From positions 62,001 to 126,000 of the forward strand of contig JADQBR010000067.1 of NCBI GenBank assembly GCA_016278515.1: a stretch of DNA of 64,000 bases, given 5' to 3'. The position numbers and the translations under genes are program-made. Below are positions 51,330-60,484 of the stretch, one piece after another. Source of the stretch: Bacillota bacterium (GTDB taxonomy: Bacteria; Bacillota; JADQBR01). The notes under the pieces were generated by a model. That model searched no databases and was not told the DNA's origin. It worked only from the letters and a program-made list of their open reading frames with translations. Position 1 is the first letter of the stretch. Each line of letters begins with the position of its first letter.

Positions 51330-53342
51330 CTAGAAATCCATTAAACGATCCAGAAAATTATCCCAAGGTACAGTTGGTTCTGTTTGCTTCCCTGGATCTT
51401 GTGTTTCCTCTTTCCAATTCAATTCTGGTTTGTGGGAAGTGTCCCATTCAGTCGGTTCAGTTCCCTCGATAAAACTCATTTCCATCACCCGAGGGCAATC
51501 CGCTGTAGCTCTTAAGCCAGTATCTAAACAAATACTTACCTTCACAATATTCTCTGGCACGGTAAATTTTGTTAGCGCAGTATCTCTTAGTGCTTCGGCC
51601 AAAAACTGAGCCCAAATCGGCCCGGCGATACTACCACCTGGCAGCCATACTGGGCGCCTATCATCGAAACCAACGTAGACAGCTGCCGAAATCTCCGGGG
51701 TAAATCCCGCAAACCAAGCTTCTCGAAATTCATTTGTAGTACCTGTTTTTCCTGCCGCCGGTCGATTAAGATACTGTCTCAAATTTGAACCAGTCCCGCC
51801 TGGTTTCAGTACTGATTGCATCATATCTGTTACTATATAGGCGGTACTTTTGTCCAATACTATTTCTTGCTCTGGTATATTTTCCAATAATACCTGGCCA
51901 TTACGATCCACTACTTTGGTAATATATATCGGTTTGATCCTAAGACCCTGATTGGCTATTGTAGCATATGCTGTCGTAATTTGTAACGGAGATACTTCAA
52001 TTGTCCCCAAAGGTAAGGAAAGATAAGGGGGCAGATTGGTATCAATCCCCATATTATTAGCCGTTTCCGCCATGGCCTCAGGTCCTAAAATACTATTTAA
52101 GCGAACCGCCACCACATTGTCTGAAATTTTTAATGCCTCTTTTAAAGTGAAATTTCTATAATGGTAAGGGGTATCGCCATAATCTCCCGGCTTGTAGGTT
52201 TCTCCCCCAGGCACCTGATATTCTACTGGCTCACACTTTATCAGGCTTGCCTCAGTGTAACCTTGCGCAATTGCCGCAGCATAAAGAAAGGGTTTCATGG
52301 CTGAGCCAGGTTGCCTGGGATTAATTGCTCGATTAAATTGACTTTTGCGATAGTCACGTCCGCCTACTAATGCCTTAATATACCCCGTTTCAACATCTAT
52401 AGCTACCAATGCCGCCTCCAACTCAGGATCCTGTCCTCTCAGCACCTCTTGCACTGCCTTTTCAGCCGCATGCTGCATTTCCAAATCAAGGGATGTATAT
52501 ATTTTCAGCCCGCCCTGATAAATGAATTCTTCTGGAAATTTTTCTTTTAGTATTTGGACAACTTCTTTAATGAAATACGGAGCCTGTTGTTGTTTGTTCT
52601 CTGGCGCCAATTCCAGAGGTTGTTTCTGTGCTAAAATCATGTCGTCTTCAGATATACCTCCTAATTTAGCCATTTTACTTAAAACTAGGTCTCTTCTTTT
52701 TTTAACCACATCCAGACGCTTATACGGATTGTAGTAACTAGGGGCTCTCGGAAGTGCGGCCAGCATAGCACTTTCCCAGAGTTTAAGTTCACTAACACTT
52801 TTGTCAAAATATCTGCGGGATGCTACTTCAACTCCGTAAGCACCCTGACCAAAATATATCTGATTTAAGTACATATCTAAAATTTCATCCTTAGTATAAG
52901 TACGTTCAAGTTGAAGTGTCAGAAATGCCTCCTTGGCCTTTCGGGTCAGAGTCTTTTTGTGAGTTAGGTAGAGATTTTTTGCCAACTGCTGGGTAATAGT
53001 ACTACCACCTTCGACAATTTTCCCAGCCAAAATATCCTTGTATATTGCACGGACTATCCCAATAGGATCAATACCGAAATGACTATAAAATCTCTCATCC
53101 TCTATTGCCACAACTGCTTTTCTAAGCGAGTCCGGTATTTTTGTACCAGAAACAACAATGCGGTTTTCTTTAAATAAAGTGTCTATTTCTTTACCCTCAC
53201 TGTCCAATAGAACGGTAGTTTGGGGCACTTGAGGCTTAGGCAGCTGCTCCAGTCCACAACCAAAAACAACTAAAATTGTTAGAATAAAAATAGCTCCCAG
53301 CATTAGGAAATTATGGTTGTCCTTCTGAAGATGCTTACGCAA
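51330..53342 (-). CDS. Class A penicillin-binding protein (PBP1A-type)
   Basis: 670 residues. N-terminal membrane helix, glycosyltransferase domain (IEDERFYSHFGIDPIGIVRA near 80, GGSTITQQLAKNLYL near 112), then transpeptidase with SAMKPF (catalytic serine) near 345, SDNVVAVRL near 405 and GKTGTT near 530. Polymerises and crosslinks peptidoglycan. TTG start after GAGGAGTG. Proline-rich end. Confidence 0.93.
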   Translation of the reverse strand: MRKHLQKDNHNFLMLGAIFILTILVVFGCGLEQLPKPQVPQTTVLLDSEGKEIDTLFKENRIVVSGTKIPDSLRKAVVAIEDERFYSHFGIDPIGIVRAIYKDILAGKIVEGGSTITQQLAKNLYLTHKKTLTRKAKEAFLTLQLERTYTKDEILDMYLNQIYFGQGAYGVEVASRRYFDKSVSELKLWESAMLAALPRAPSYYNPYKRLDVVKKRRDLVLSKMAKLGGISEDDMILAQKQPLELAPENKQQQAPYFIKEVVQILKEKFPEEFIYQGGLKIYTSLDLEMQHAAEKAVQEVLRGQDPELEAALVAIDVETGYIKALVGGRDYRKSQFNRAINPRQPGSAMKPFLYAAAIAQGYTEASLIKCEPVEYQVPGGETYKPGDYGDTPYHYRNFTLKEALKISDNVVAVRLNSILGPEAMAETANNMGIDTNLPPYLSLPLGTIEVSPLQITTAYATIANQGLRIKPIYITKVVDRNGQVLLENIPEQEIVLDKSTAYIVTDMMQSVLKPGGTGSNLRQYLNRPAAGKTGTTNEFREAWFAGFTPEISAAVYVGFDDRRPVWLPGGSIAGPIWAQFLAEALRDTALTKFTVPENIVKVSICLDTGLRATADCPRVMEMSFIEGTEPTEWDTSHKPELNWKEETQDPGKQTEPTVPWDNFLDRLMDF

Positions 53343-53465
53343 AACCTACACTCCTCGCATATTTATTAGGCCGCATATTATACTATTATACCCTGCTAAA
53401 TAAATATATCATTCACAGCTCACGGTATTGATTTTGCTAATGTATATTGAACCTATTGGATCTTT

Positions 53466-53508
53466 GTAAGTAAAAAGCCGGCCTGGTATCGGCCGACTTT
53501 TTACTTAC
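53466..53508. terminator. Large palindrome acting as terminator
   Basis: GTAAGTAAAAAG-CC-GGCC ... GGCC-GA-CTTTTTACTTAC. Lies between the Zn-ribbon gene, whose last codons it includes, and the PBP gene. Confidence 0.75.
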
Positions 53509-53653
53509 CATGTTTTTTCATTTTCAAGCAATTCCCGCAACCGGAACAATCGCCAGCATGCATTAAATAAAAGTTACATCTAGGACAGCGGATAGTAACC
53601 TTTGGGTCTACCTCCGCACCACACTGGGGACATTTAATAACAGTTTTATTCAT
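53501..53653 (-). CDS. 50-residue zinc-ribbon/cysteine-rich protein after feoB
   Basis: ATG preceded by GGGGGGAGA. Contains CPQCG, CPRC and CSGCGNC: two treble-clef-like pairs and an extra C..C..C cluster. Lies 35 bases after feoB in the same direction, where other bacteria have feoC or FeoB-associated cysteine-rich proteins. It has no membrane helix, so it is not the usual membrane type. Role in Fe2+ transport is inferred. Confidence 0.65.
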   Translation of the reverse strand: MNKTVIKCPQCGAEVDPKVTIRCPRCNFYLMHAGDCSGCGNCLKMKKHGK

Positions 53654-53688
53654 GTTTATCTATCTCCCCCCGTTTAACAATTGTCTGC

Positions 53689-55533
53689 TTAAATCAAAAC
53701 TTGAGATAGCAAACCTCCAACAATAAAGGCCAAAATTAAAATGCTCAACCAAATTATTGTAGCTTCCTTTTTACCACGTTCTCTATAGATTACCATGGCA
53801 GACGCGATACAAGGCACGAATAAGGTTATGGTTACCAAGGAGATCACTGTCTGTAATGGACTTAGGTCTAGCCCGTATAAACCGGCTGCTCCGAAATCAC
53901 GCCTTACAAAACCCATAATAAAAGCTGTTGCTGTTTCTTGGGGAAGCTGCAACCAACCAACTGTTAGAGGAGCCAGTATTTCTTGTATTAGCGTTAAAAG
54001 TCCTGTTACCTGAAGCAATCCAATAATGAGTGCACCTAAAGCAAATAACGGCGTGGCTTCCTTCAAAAACATGGTTGACTTAGTAATTGTTTTTTTCACT
54101 ACGTTTTCTAACCTTGGAAACCTTAAAGGTGGCAGGTCAATCATTAAATCAGTAGATTCCCCAGGGAGTATTTTATTGAGTGCTGTACCTACAATAACTA
54201 AAACCATAAATATTACTGCCACATATAGGCCAATGTAACTGGGCCCAAGTCCTGCCAGCATTCCTATAATTACTGCCAATTGTGCTGAGCATGGTATCAC
54301 CAAAGCCAGCAAGAAAATAGCTATGCGTCTTTCCCGGTCCGATCCCAATAAACGGGTAGTAATAGTAGCCATTGTTACACAGCCAAAGCCCAATATCAGT
54401 GGAATAACTGCCCGACCGTTTAGACCAATGCCTGTCAGCAGTCTGTCCACCAAAGCGGCCAATCTAGGCAAATAGCCTGAATCTTCCATCGCAGATAATG
54501 CAAAATAAAAACCGATAACTAAAGGCAATAATAACCCTAAAATATAGGAAACTGTCATAGTTAAGACGCCGAATTCCCCAATCAACAGGTGTCCAATAAA
54601 ACTTTCTTGTCCAACAATTGGTGCTATTAATCCTTTGATAAACGGTTCATACATTCCCTGCATTATAGTTTCTTCCGTTATACCAACCACAGTCTGGGCA
54701 ATAAAAACACCAATTACTTCATACATGGCCCAGAGGATGGCAGCTAAAACAGGAATACCAGTCCAAGGATAAACCATCCATCGTCCTAATCGCGTGGTAA
54801 ATGAGGCACCTTTACTTGCCTCTGAAACCACATGTCCAACAATATCATTTACCTTCTCCCGACGCAATAAATAGATTTCTTCTCGCATGTTGCCAGGTTC
54901 TAGACCATGACGTCTAGCAACATGTTCATCTCCTTCCAGTATCAATAGTGCGTCACCTTGACTGCCTACCCTATCCTGTAGTTTCTCTAATTTTTTCTTT
55001 AGTTGATGATTTAATAAACCTGGGCGTGCATTTTCAATAGCCGACCGCAATTCATCCAGTCCCTGTTTCTTAGTGGCCACCGTAGGAATTACCGGTACTC
55101 CCAACAGGTCACTCAGTAAGTCCGCATCGATGTCCATGCCGTGTTTTCTCGCTTCATCCGCCATGTTTAAAGCTACTATCAGTGGAATGCCTGTATCAAT
55201 TATCTGCTGGGTCAAGAATAAATCTCGTTCCAAGTGCACGGCATCGATAACATTGACAACTACATCTGCTCCCAATATCACATCACGGGCAACTTTTTCT
55301 TCATCGTTAAAAGATGAAATGCCATATACTCCTGGAGTGTCTAGGACCACGTCCTTACCAGTTTTACCAACAGAAATTTCTAAGGTTGTACCAGGAAAAT
55401 TTGATACATCTACATATAAACCGGTAATTGCATTAAATACAACTGATTTACCCACATTAGGATTTCCCGCTAAAACAATTTTTCTAACGCCTTTTGGTAT
55501 GTTAAAATGTTGTGAAAGATCATGGCAATGCAT
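53689..55533 (-). CDS. feoB: Ferrous iron transporter B
   Basis: 614 residues. N-terminal G domain: GNPNVGKS (G1), DTPGVYG (G3), NMADE (G4); then about eight membrane helices with two gate-like repeats, CSAQLAV near 415 and PCIASAM near 580. Imports Fe2+. GGAGGTGTC site inside feoA; the ATG lies one base after the feoA stop, so translation is coupled. Slightly shorter than typical because the spacer region is short. Confidence 0.95.
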   Translation of the reverse strand: MHCHDLSQHFNIPKGVRKIVLAGNPNVGKSVVFNAITGLYVDVSNFPGTTLEISVGKTGKDVVLDTPGVYGISSFNDEEKVARDVILGADVVVNVIDAVHLERDLFLTQQIIDTGIPLIVALNMADEARKHGMDIDADLLSDLLGVPVIPTVATKKQGLDELRSAIENARPGLLNHQLKKKLEKLQDRVGSQGDALLILEGDEHVARRHGLEPGNMREEIYLLRREKVNDIVGHVVSEASKGASFTTRLGRWMVYPWTGIPVLAAILWAMYEVIGVFIAQTVVGITEETIMQGMYEPFIKGLIAPIVGQESFIGHLLIGEFGVLTMTVSYILGLLLPLVIGFYFALSAMEDSGYLPRLAALVDRLLTGIGLNGRAVIPLILGFGCVTMATITTRLLGSDRERRIAIFLLALVIPCSAQLAVIIGMLAGLGPSYIGLYVAVIFMVLVIVGTALNKILPGESTDLMIDLPPLRFPRLENVVKKTITKSTMFLKEATPLFALGALIIGLLQVTGLLTLIQEILAPLTVGWLQLPQETATAFIMGFVRRDFGAAGLYGLDLSPLQTVISLVTITLFVPCIASAMVIYRERGKKEATIIWLSILILAFIVGGLLSQVLI

Positions 55534-55534
55534 C

Positions 55535-55768
55535 CTATGACACCTCCTGCATTACTGGCTCAATCTCGATTTTTTTAGCTAGACTACGTCCAATAGCAAT
55601 TTCCTGTCGATTTTTGTATATTATTATTGGTCCCATAGGAATTATTTCGCCAATAGAAACTGTCTCACCCCTATATACTCCAAATCTAATAGCTTGGGAT
55701 GCAATTTTTCCGGCAGGTATAAATTTAATTACATACGCTGAACCTTTCTTTACTTGATCTAAAGTCAA
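55535..55768 (-). CDS. feoA: Ferrous iron transport protein A
   Basis: 77 residues, SH3-like: GSAYVIKF near 9, RFGVYRGETVSIGEIIPMGP near 28, IAIGRSLAKKIEI near 57. Stimulates FeoB. TTG start after AGGAGGG. First gene of the feo operon. Confidence 0.92.
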   Translation of the reverse strand: MTLDQVKKGSAYVIKFIPAGKIASQAIRFGVYRGETVSIGEIIPMGPIIIYKNRQEIAIGRSLAKKIEIEPVMQEVS

Positions 55769-55839
55769 ATCATCCCTCCTAGTTGATAAATAGTCTCATT
55801 TAATGGCCAAAAAGAAAAAGCAGTCATCCTTTCACTGTT

Positions 55840-55914
55840 TGATATATATTATCATTTAAGGGTTATAAAAACTCTTCTAAGTGTAATTTTATTAAATTAC
55901 GATAATTTAGTCAA
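55840..55914 (-). promoter_or_regulatory. feoAB promoter and Fur-box candidate
   Basis: Minus strand TTGACT (55909-55914), 17 bases, TAAAAT (55886-55891). Downstream at 55840-55854, TGATAATATATATCA differs from the 7-1-7 Fur consensus TGATAATNATTATCA at two positions. Represses feoAB when iron is plentiful, by inference. Confidence 0.6.
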
Positions 55915-56014
55915 TAGACAATCTCAATTAATGACTAAAGTCACAGATTAAACAGGACACACCGATCGTCTGCTTTTATTGTATGCCCTTGTTTTTGTCT
56001 CCTGACTTCTTAAT

Positions 56015-56734
56015 TCAAATAAGCATCTGATAAAACCTTTTTAGCACAACGGCCAATTGAGCTCTAGTCAGCGATTCGTCAGGAGCAAAGCTATTGTCGG
56101 AAACGCCATTCATTAAGCCATTTTCTATAGCCCACATTATCTCAGTTTGCGCCCAGTGACCTTCAATATCGGTAAATGAATTATCCGGTTTATTAAACTT
56201 TTGCTCTATTTGGTCCATTACCCCTTGTGCCAGAGCTTCAGCAAGGGCCCTTTGAGTATCATCTTCAGCGAGCTGCTTTGCAATATCCAATTTCGAAATA
56301 AAGCCTAATTCTGCCAATACTGCAGGTGCATCTGTCTCTCGTACCATAAAAAAATTATTTACCCGGACGCCTCCGTCCTCCCAGCCAATGGACTTTACAA
56401 GATGCTCCTGAATTTTTTCTGCAAGTTGTTCTGCTTGCCCACCTTTCGCAACGATATGACTGCTAAGATAATTAGGCTCAGTAGATGTAGAACTATTAAC
56501 ATGTACGCTAATGACGTAGTTAACCTGAGCATTATTTAATATCTCGGCCCGACGCTGCAAACTGACATATTCATCTTTTTTTCTGGTCATAATGGTGCTG
56601 ACATTATTAAATTCCAGTAATTGCTGAAACCTTGTTGCAATACCCAAGGTAAGATTTTTCTCTTGTACATTCAATTGATCATTTACTGCACCGACATCTG
56701 TTCCGCCATGACCAGGATCAATTCCAATCAACAT
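56015..56734 (-). CDS. N-acetylmuramoyl-L-alanine amidase with C-terminal SLH domain
   Basis: 239 residues. Amidase_3 fold: IDPGHGG (first zinc histidine) at 5-11, QEKN (zinc glutamate) near 24, SVHVNSS near 72, and LAELGF (catalytic glutamate) near 140. A single S-layer homology domain follows (DIEGHWAQTEIMWAIENGLM near 188, FAPDESLTRAQLAVVL near 215). The protein begins MLIGIDPGHGG with no signal peptide and a stop in frame directly upstream. How it reaches the wall is unclear. Confidence 0.88.
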   Translation of the reverse strand: MLIGIDPGHGGTDVGAVNDQLNVQEKNLTLGIATRFQQLLEFNNVSTIMTRKKDEYVSLQRRAEILNNAQVNYVISVHVNSSTSTEPNYLSSHIVAKGGQAEQLAEKIQEHLVKSIGWEDGGVRVNNFFMVRETDAPAVLAELGFISKLDIAKQLAEDDTQRALAEALAQGVMDQIEQKFNKPDNSFTDIEGHWAQTEIMWAIENGLMNGVSDNSFAPDESLTRAQLAVVLKRFYQMLI

Positions 56735-56786
56735 TTAAAAAACCTCCTTATGCTGCTAGCATCATACTATGCAGCATAAGGAGGTT
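56735..56786 (-). terminator. Terminator overlapping the amidase ribosome site
   Basis: Minus strand AACCTCCTTATGCTGC, loop, GCAGCATAAGGAGGTT TTTTAA, then ATG. The 3' arm contains AAGGAGG, the only ribosome site of the amidase gene, so the hairpin both ends upstream transcription and can hide that site. Confidence 0.8.
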
Positions 56787-56800
56787 GTGAACTAACAATT

Positions 56801-57121
56801 TTAGTCAATTAAAATGATATCTTTAATAGCCCTTAACGCTCTCTCTTCTTCTTTTGCCCGGGTCCAATCGGTAATTGAGATTATCTCCCAAACAGCCTTT
56901 TTGGCGCTGGTGTCTAAGCTAACAAAATGACTGCCTTGCTCAACCAATAGCATTAATATATCAGGTGTCTGGTTTTGTTTAAGTTGTTCCAGACAATAAA
57001 GAAAATAGTTTGACTCCCCTTGGGTTAACTTACCTGCCCCCTCTTCCCGTAATATTAGGTTAGCCAAGTTTACCAATAAGCCATTCCAACGTTGTTTCAA
57101 GAAGAGCTTATGTTCTTTCAA
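56801..57121 (-). CDS. Hypothetical protein coupled to the DnaB-like helicase
   Basis: 106 residues, helical and soluble, no recognised family. KQRWNGLLVNLANLILREEG near 9 and SAKKAVWEIISITDWTRAKEEERALRAIKD at the C-terminus. TTG start overlapping the helicase stop by four bases (TTGA), so expression is tied to it. Possibly an accessory of the helicase. Confidence 0.6.
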   Translation of the reverse strand: MKEHKLFLKQRWNGLLVNLANLILREEGAGKLTQGESNYFLYCLEQLKQNQTPDILMLLVEQGSHFVSLDTSAKKAVWEIISITDWTRAKEEERALRAIKDIILID

Positions 57122-58482
57122 TTTACCCGGCCGCCTTCCTTACTTCTTGGGTCGGACATAATCATAGTATTCTTATCGAAAAGAATGGGGATATCTATAC
57201 CGCCCGGGCCATCTCTGTTCTTATCAATACGAATCCAATAATTTGCAACAAGATCCTGCAGTTCAGAATTTTCATTAGCCTCTTCAAAGGAAATGGGCTC
57301 CAACTTAAGCATTAAATCCGCTTCATTTTTCATCCTCTTAGCTCCCTGAAGACTTCCATCGTTATTTAACTGAACTAACGCAACCACCGCAATTTCCAGA
57401 GTTTGGGCTAAGGTTTTTAAGGAACGCATAATCATTTCCAACATTTGAAATTCCTGAATGTTATCCGACAGTTTCTCCATACGCCCAACGTAGTCAACAA
57501 CTAATAACTTTATATCCTTTTGTACTTTGTACTTACGCGCAATGGAAATACATTTTTCTGGTGTCAGTTTCGGCACGGCCACTGAGTAAAACTTACTATT
57601 ATATAATTGATTATAACCATGGGAAATATTAAGAAATTCTTTCTCACTAATGTTTCCATGTCTGATGCGCTGTTGTTCCACAGTGCTTAGTAGGGAAGCC
57701 CAACGCAGTGCAATTTGCTGTTTGCTCATTTCTGTATTTAAATATAATATCGGTTCGGGTTGCTTTGCTAAAACCGCAACCGTTGCAGCCAAATTCATGC
57801 TCCAAGCAGTTTTACCGTGTCCAGTCCGGGCTCCCAAAATAACTAAGTCGCCGCCTTTATAGCCAAGACAACAGTTATTAAGCATTTGATAGCCGGTATC
57901 TAAACCATCTAAATTTACTACACCTTTGGCCTTGGCTTCTAGATAGCGTTTGCGTCTGCGTTCAATTTCTTCAAGACCATAGGTGGCAAGCTCTTCGGGC
58001 GTATCACCAGTTTCATCCATTTCCAAAGACACTAAATTTGTAAGTTCGTCTTCTGCATCCATTAATAACTGCTGCGCATCATTTGTTTTCTGAACCTTAT
58101 GCAAGTTTTTTTGTAGAAACCTTTGAAAATTACGCAGTCGATAAAGATCCTTAAGCACTTTGATCCAATAATCAATGTTTCCTTCGCCAATAAAAAACTC
58201 AGCAATCTCTTTTAGTTCTTCAAAATCATTGGTCCCTTGGAAAACAGAATGCCTTCTCGCCTCTTTAATCAGTTCAAAATAACTGGCATGTACACCATTT
58301 TTATAAAGAGAGCAAATCATATCAAAGATAAACTGGTGCTTGGGAAGGTAAAAATGCTCGTTAATCAGGTCATTAAGTGCTTCGATACAACATTCCTCTG
58401 AATTCATCATAGCTGATAAGACCCTTTTTTCGGCTTCCGCGTCAAAAAGTTTACTATCAACACTTTCCTTTTCTACAGCCAC
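57118..58482 (-). CDS. DnaB-like replicative helicase paralogue
   Basis: 454 residues. N-terminal helicase-loader-type domain (AEKRVLSAMMNSEECC...), linker, then RecA-like core: LDTGYQMLNNCCLGYKGGDLVILGARTGHGKT near 200 (Walker A), LYLNTEMSK near 250, LLVVDYVGRM near 335 (Walker B), and MKNEADLMLKL. Differs from canonical DnaB in several motifs (e.g. GLDTGYQMLN). Start set at GTG 58482, eight bases after AGAGG. Follows the DnaD-like gene closely. Whether it is the main replicative helicase cannot be told here. Confidence 0.8.
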   Translation of the reverse strand: MAVEKESVDSKLFDAEAEKRVLSAMMNSEECCIEALNDLINEHFYLPKHQFIFDMICSLYKNGVHASYFELIKEARRHSVFQGTNDFEELKEIAEFFIGEGNIDYWIKVLKDLYRLRNFQRFLQKNLHKVQKTNDAQQLLMDAEDELTNLVSLEMDETGDTPEELATYGLEEIERRRKRYLEAKAKGVVNLDGLDTGYQMLNNCCLGYKGGDLVILGARTGHGKTAWSMNLAATVAVLAKQPEPILYLNTEMSKQQIALRWASLLSTVEQQRIRHGNISEKEFLNISHGYNQLYNSKFYSVAVPKLTPEKCISIARKYKVQKDIKLLVVDYVGRMEKLSDNIQEFQMLEMIMRSLKTLAQTLEIAVVALVQLNNDGSLQGAKRMKNEADLMLKLEPISFEEANENSELQDLVANYWIRIDKNRDGPGGIDIPILFDKNTMIMSDPRSKEGGRVN

Positions 58483-58498
58483 CAGTTTCACCTCTTCT

Positions 58499-59476
58499 TT
58501 AGGTTATAATCATTCCTGTCTCGGGATCTATCTTTGGTATATTCCGTTTATTGCTTACATTACCCTCAAACTTTTGTTTTCTAGACTTCTTACGGCTTTG
58601 ATGATTATTATCTTCGGTACCCACTTCTTCCAATGTTGTAAATCCCTTATCTTTCCAGCTTTTCATGATAGATTCGATATAGTTGAAGCTAGGTTGAGAT
58701 GTAGCCAAACAACCTTTCTCAATAGCTAACATAATCATCTCATCTGAAAAAGTCCATTCCTGTGACCAACGTTTCAGTGCCTTTTTCTCAGGTTCACTTT
58801 TTATTGCTCGTCCCAGTACCGATGAAAATTTATTTATCCAATAATAATCTTCATCATATGATAAGAACCAATCTTTAACTTCTTCAACAGAGTGTACTCC
58901 GCCAGAATAAAGGCTGTCCATTATTGATTTAATTCGCCAATCCTTCTGCCAGACTCCGCCGCGTTCATTGCACTCTATTAACACATACTCCAAAAACTGC
59001 ATGGGATAATTATATTCATAAAGCCATTGGATAATCATTCGCTCGTGTTTCGGTGCCAATGGCAGTCCTGCAACCTGAGAAAACAAGTTAGCTATCCGTT
59101 CAAATTCATCTTCTCTGCCTTTAGTTTCTTTCCCCTTATTAAACAGGTCTTGTAAACGATTATATAACCCATCCAACATGTAGATTTTCGACCATCGTCC
59201 ATTTTCATCCTGTATGGAAGCAAGACGAATAATACCTTTATTTTCTAATTCAATCATCAACTCTTGTATTTGTGGTTCCGGTATAGTTGTTAACTGACCT
59301 AAAACCTTTACTAGAGGGCGTCGTTCGTTTTCTGACTGTCTAAACCGCAGCAGTTGCAACACTATCACAAATTCTTGTTCATCTAGACCCAATTTTCTAT
59401 AGTTTTTCAATAGGATATTAGGCACTGCTGTAACCCCTTGTTCAATCAATAAACCAAAGGGTGATGCTGTTTCCAT
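58499..59476 (-). CDS. DnaD-like primosomal protein
   Basis: 325 residues. N-terminal winged helix (IPNILLKNYRKLGLDEQEFVIVLQLLRF, like DnaD), a DnaD domain near 125-200 (FERIANLFSQVAGLPLAPKHERMIIQWLYEYNYPMQFLEYVLIECNERG), and a basic tail. Would load or remodel DNA for the helicase encoded 16 bases downstream. ATG at 59476 after GGGAGAGGA. Confidence 0.82.
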   Translation of the reverse strand: METASPFGLLIEQGVTAVPNILLKNYRKLGLDEQEFVIVLQLLRFRQSENERRPLVKVLGQLTTIPEPQIQELMIELENKGIIRLASIQDENGRWSKIYMLDGLYNRLQDLFNKGKETKGREDEFERIANLFSQVAGLPLAPKHERMIIQWLYEYNYPMQFLEYVLIECNERGGVWQKDWRIKSIMDSLYSGGVHSVEEVKDWFLSYDEDYYWINKFSSVLGRAIKSEPEKKALKRWSQEWTFSDEMIMLAIEKGCLATSQPSFNYIESIMKSWKDKGFTTLEEVGTEDNNHQSRKKSRKQKFEGNVSNKRNIPKIDPETGMIIT

Positions 59477-59611
59477 TAAGATAATCCTCTCCCATCCCAC
59501 TTACTTAGGTAATAACATTATAACACGAATAGTGCTCGTTATAAATGAAAGACTAATTGTTATAGTGCCCTTCATTCTTCGTCTAACTAACTCAACATGG
59601 GAGGTTATAAA

Positions 59612-60484
59612 TTGCAACCAACTGAACAAGTCCTAGTTACGGCATTTAATCATGTATTCCATAAGAAAAACGATCCTAATGCACAATTCTTTACCTATCA
59701 GATATATCACTTATTAAATAAGAACCCAGTTAAAGTGCTGGAGACACTGTTTTTTCAATATTATTGGCGGCAAGAAGCTGTTAGCCATTCAACTTTAAAG
59801 GCCTTTTTACTCAAAACAGCACCTTATATTTATCCTGCCATCATAAAATTTTCTATTAGCCTTGAGCGAAGCTACGTTCTGGCAAGTCTTGAAAGAAATT
59901 TTTTCACTGAACAGATTCGTTTTATTAGCCAGGTAAGAAATATGATAAGAGAGCCTTTGGAAATATTATGTGTAGATAAACATCCCGGCACAGCCAAAGC
60001 AAGACACGTTTTAAAAATTATGAAGCACACGGATAATATGGTACAGCAGCTCCGTGACAATTTACGGATACCTTTTGAATTTGTGCATGTTTTTGAAGAT
60101 ATTGAACATCATCTGAAAGAAGCTAACCAAATAGCAGATTTACAGTGTTTTAAATGTGCCTATTTTGATTATGAGCAACTAAAACACCATGCCATGGATC
60201 TAGAAAAAAACCATTTATCTCCATTTTTTATCAGTTATTTGGAGCAGTTATTAACTCCTGCAAAAAAAGAACAAATAAAACAGGTTCTTAAATATTTAAT
60301 AGAATACCATCAAATACCACAGCAAGGAAAACAGGCCTTCGCCTTATACATGACTTTAGGTGACCACACCCCGTGGCAAAAACACCCTTTTATTCTTAGG
60401 TTAGTGTATAACAGCTATTGGTATAATAAAGTCACCGAAATCATTGAAAGTTCACTATCAACGTCTCCAAGTAGTGGGAATTAA
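59612..60484 (+). CDS. Hypothetical protein
   Basis: 290 residues, mostly helical and soluble, no family recognised with confidence; it somewhat resembles sporulation-associated YtxC-like proteins in length and context only. TTG start six bases after GGGAGGT; the upstream ATG (59597) has no site. Its 3' end overlaps trkH by 27 bases, tail to tail. Aromatic-rich: FFTYQIYHLL, FQYYWRQEA, NSYWYNK. Confidence 0.6.
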   Translation: MQPTEQVLVTAFNHVFHKKNDPNAQFFTYQIYHLLNKNPVKVLETLFFQYYWRQEAVSHSTLKAFLLKTAPYIYPAIIKFSISLERSYVLASLERNFFTEQIRFISQVRNMIREPLEILCVDKHPGTAKARHVLKIMKHTDNMVQQLRDNLRIPFEFVHVFEDIEHHLKEANQIADLQCFKCAYFDYEQLKHHAMDLEKNHLSPFFISYLEQLLTPAKKEQIKQVLKYLIEYHQIPQQGKQAFALYMTLGDHTPWQKHPFILRLVYNSYWYNKVTEIIESSLSTSPSSGN

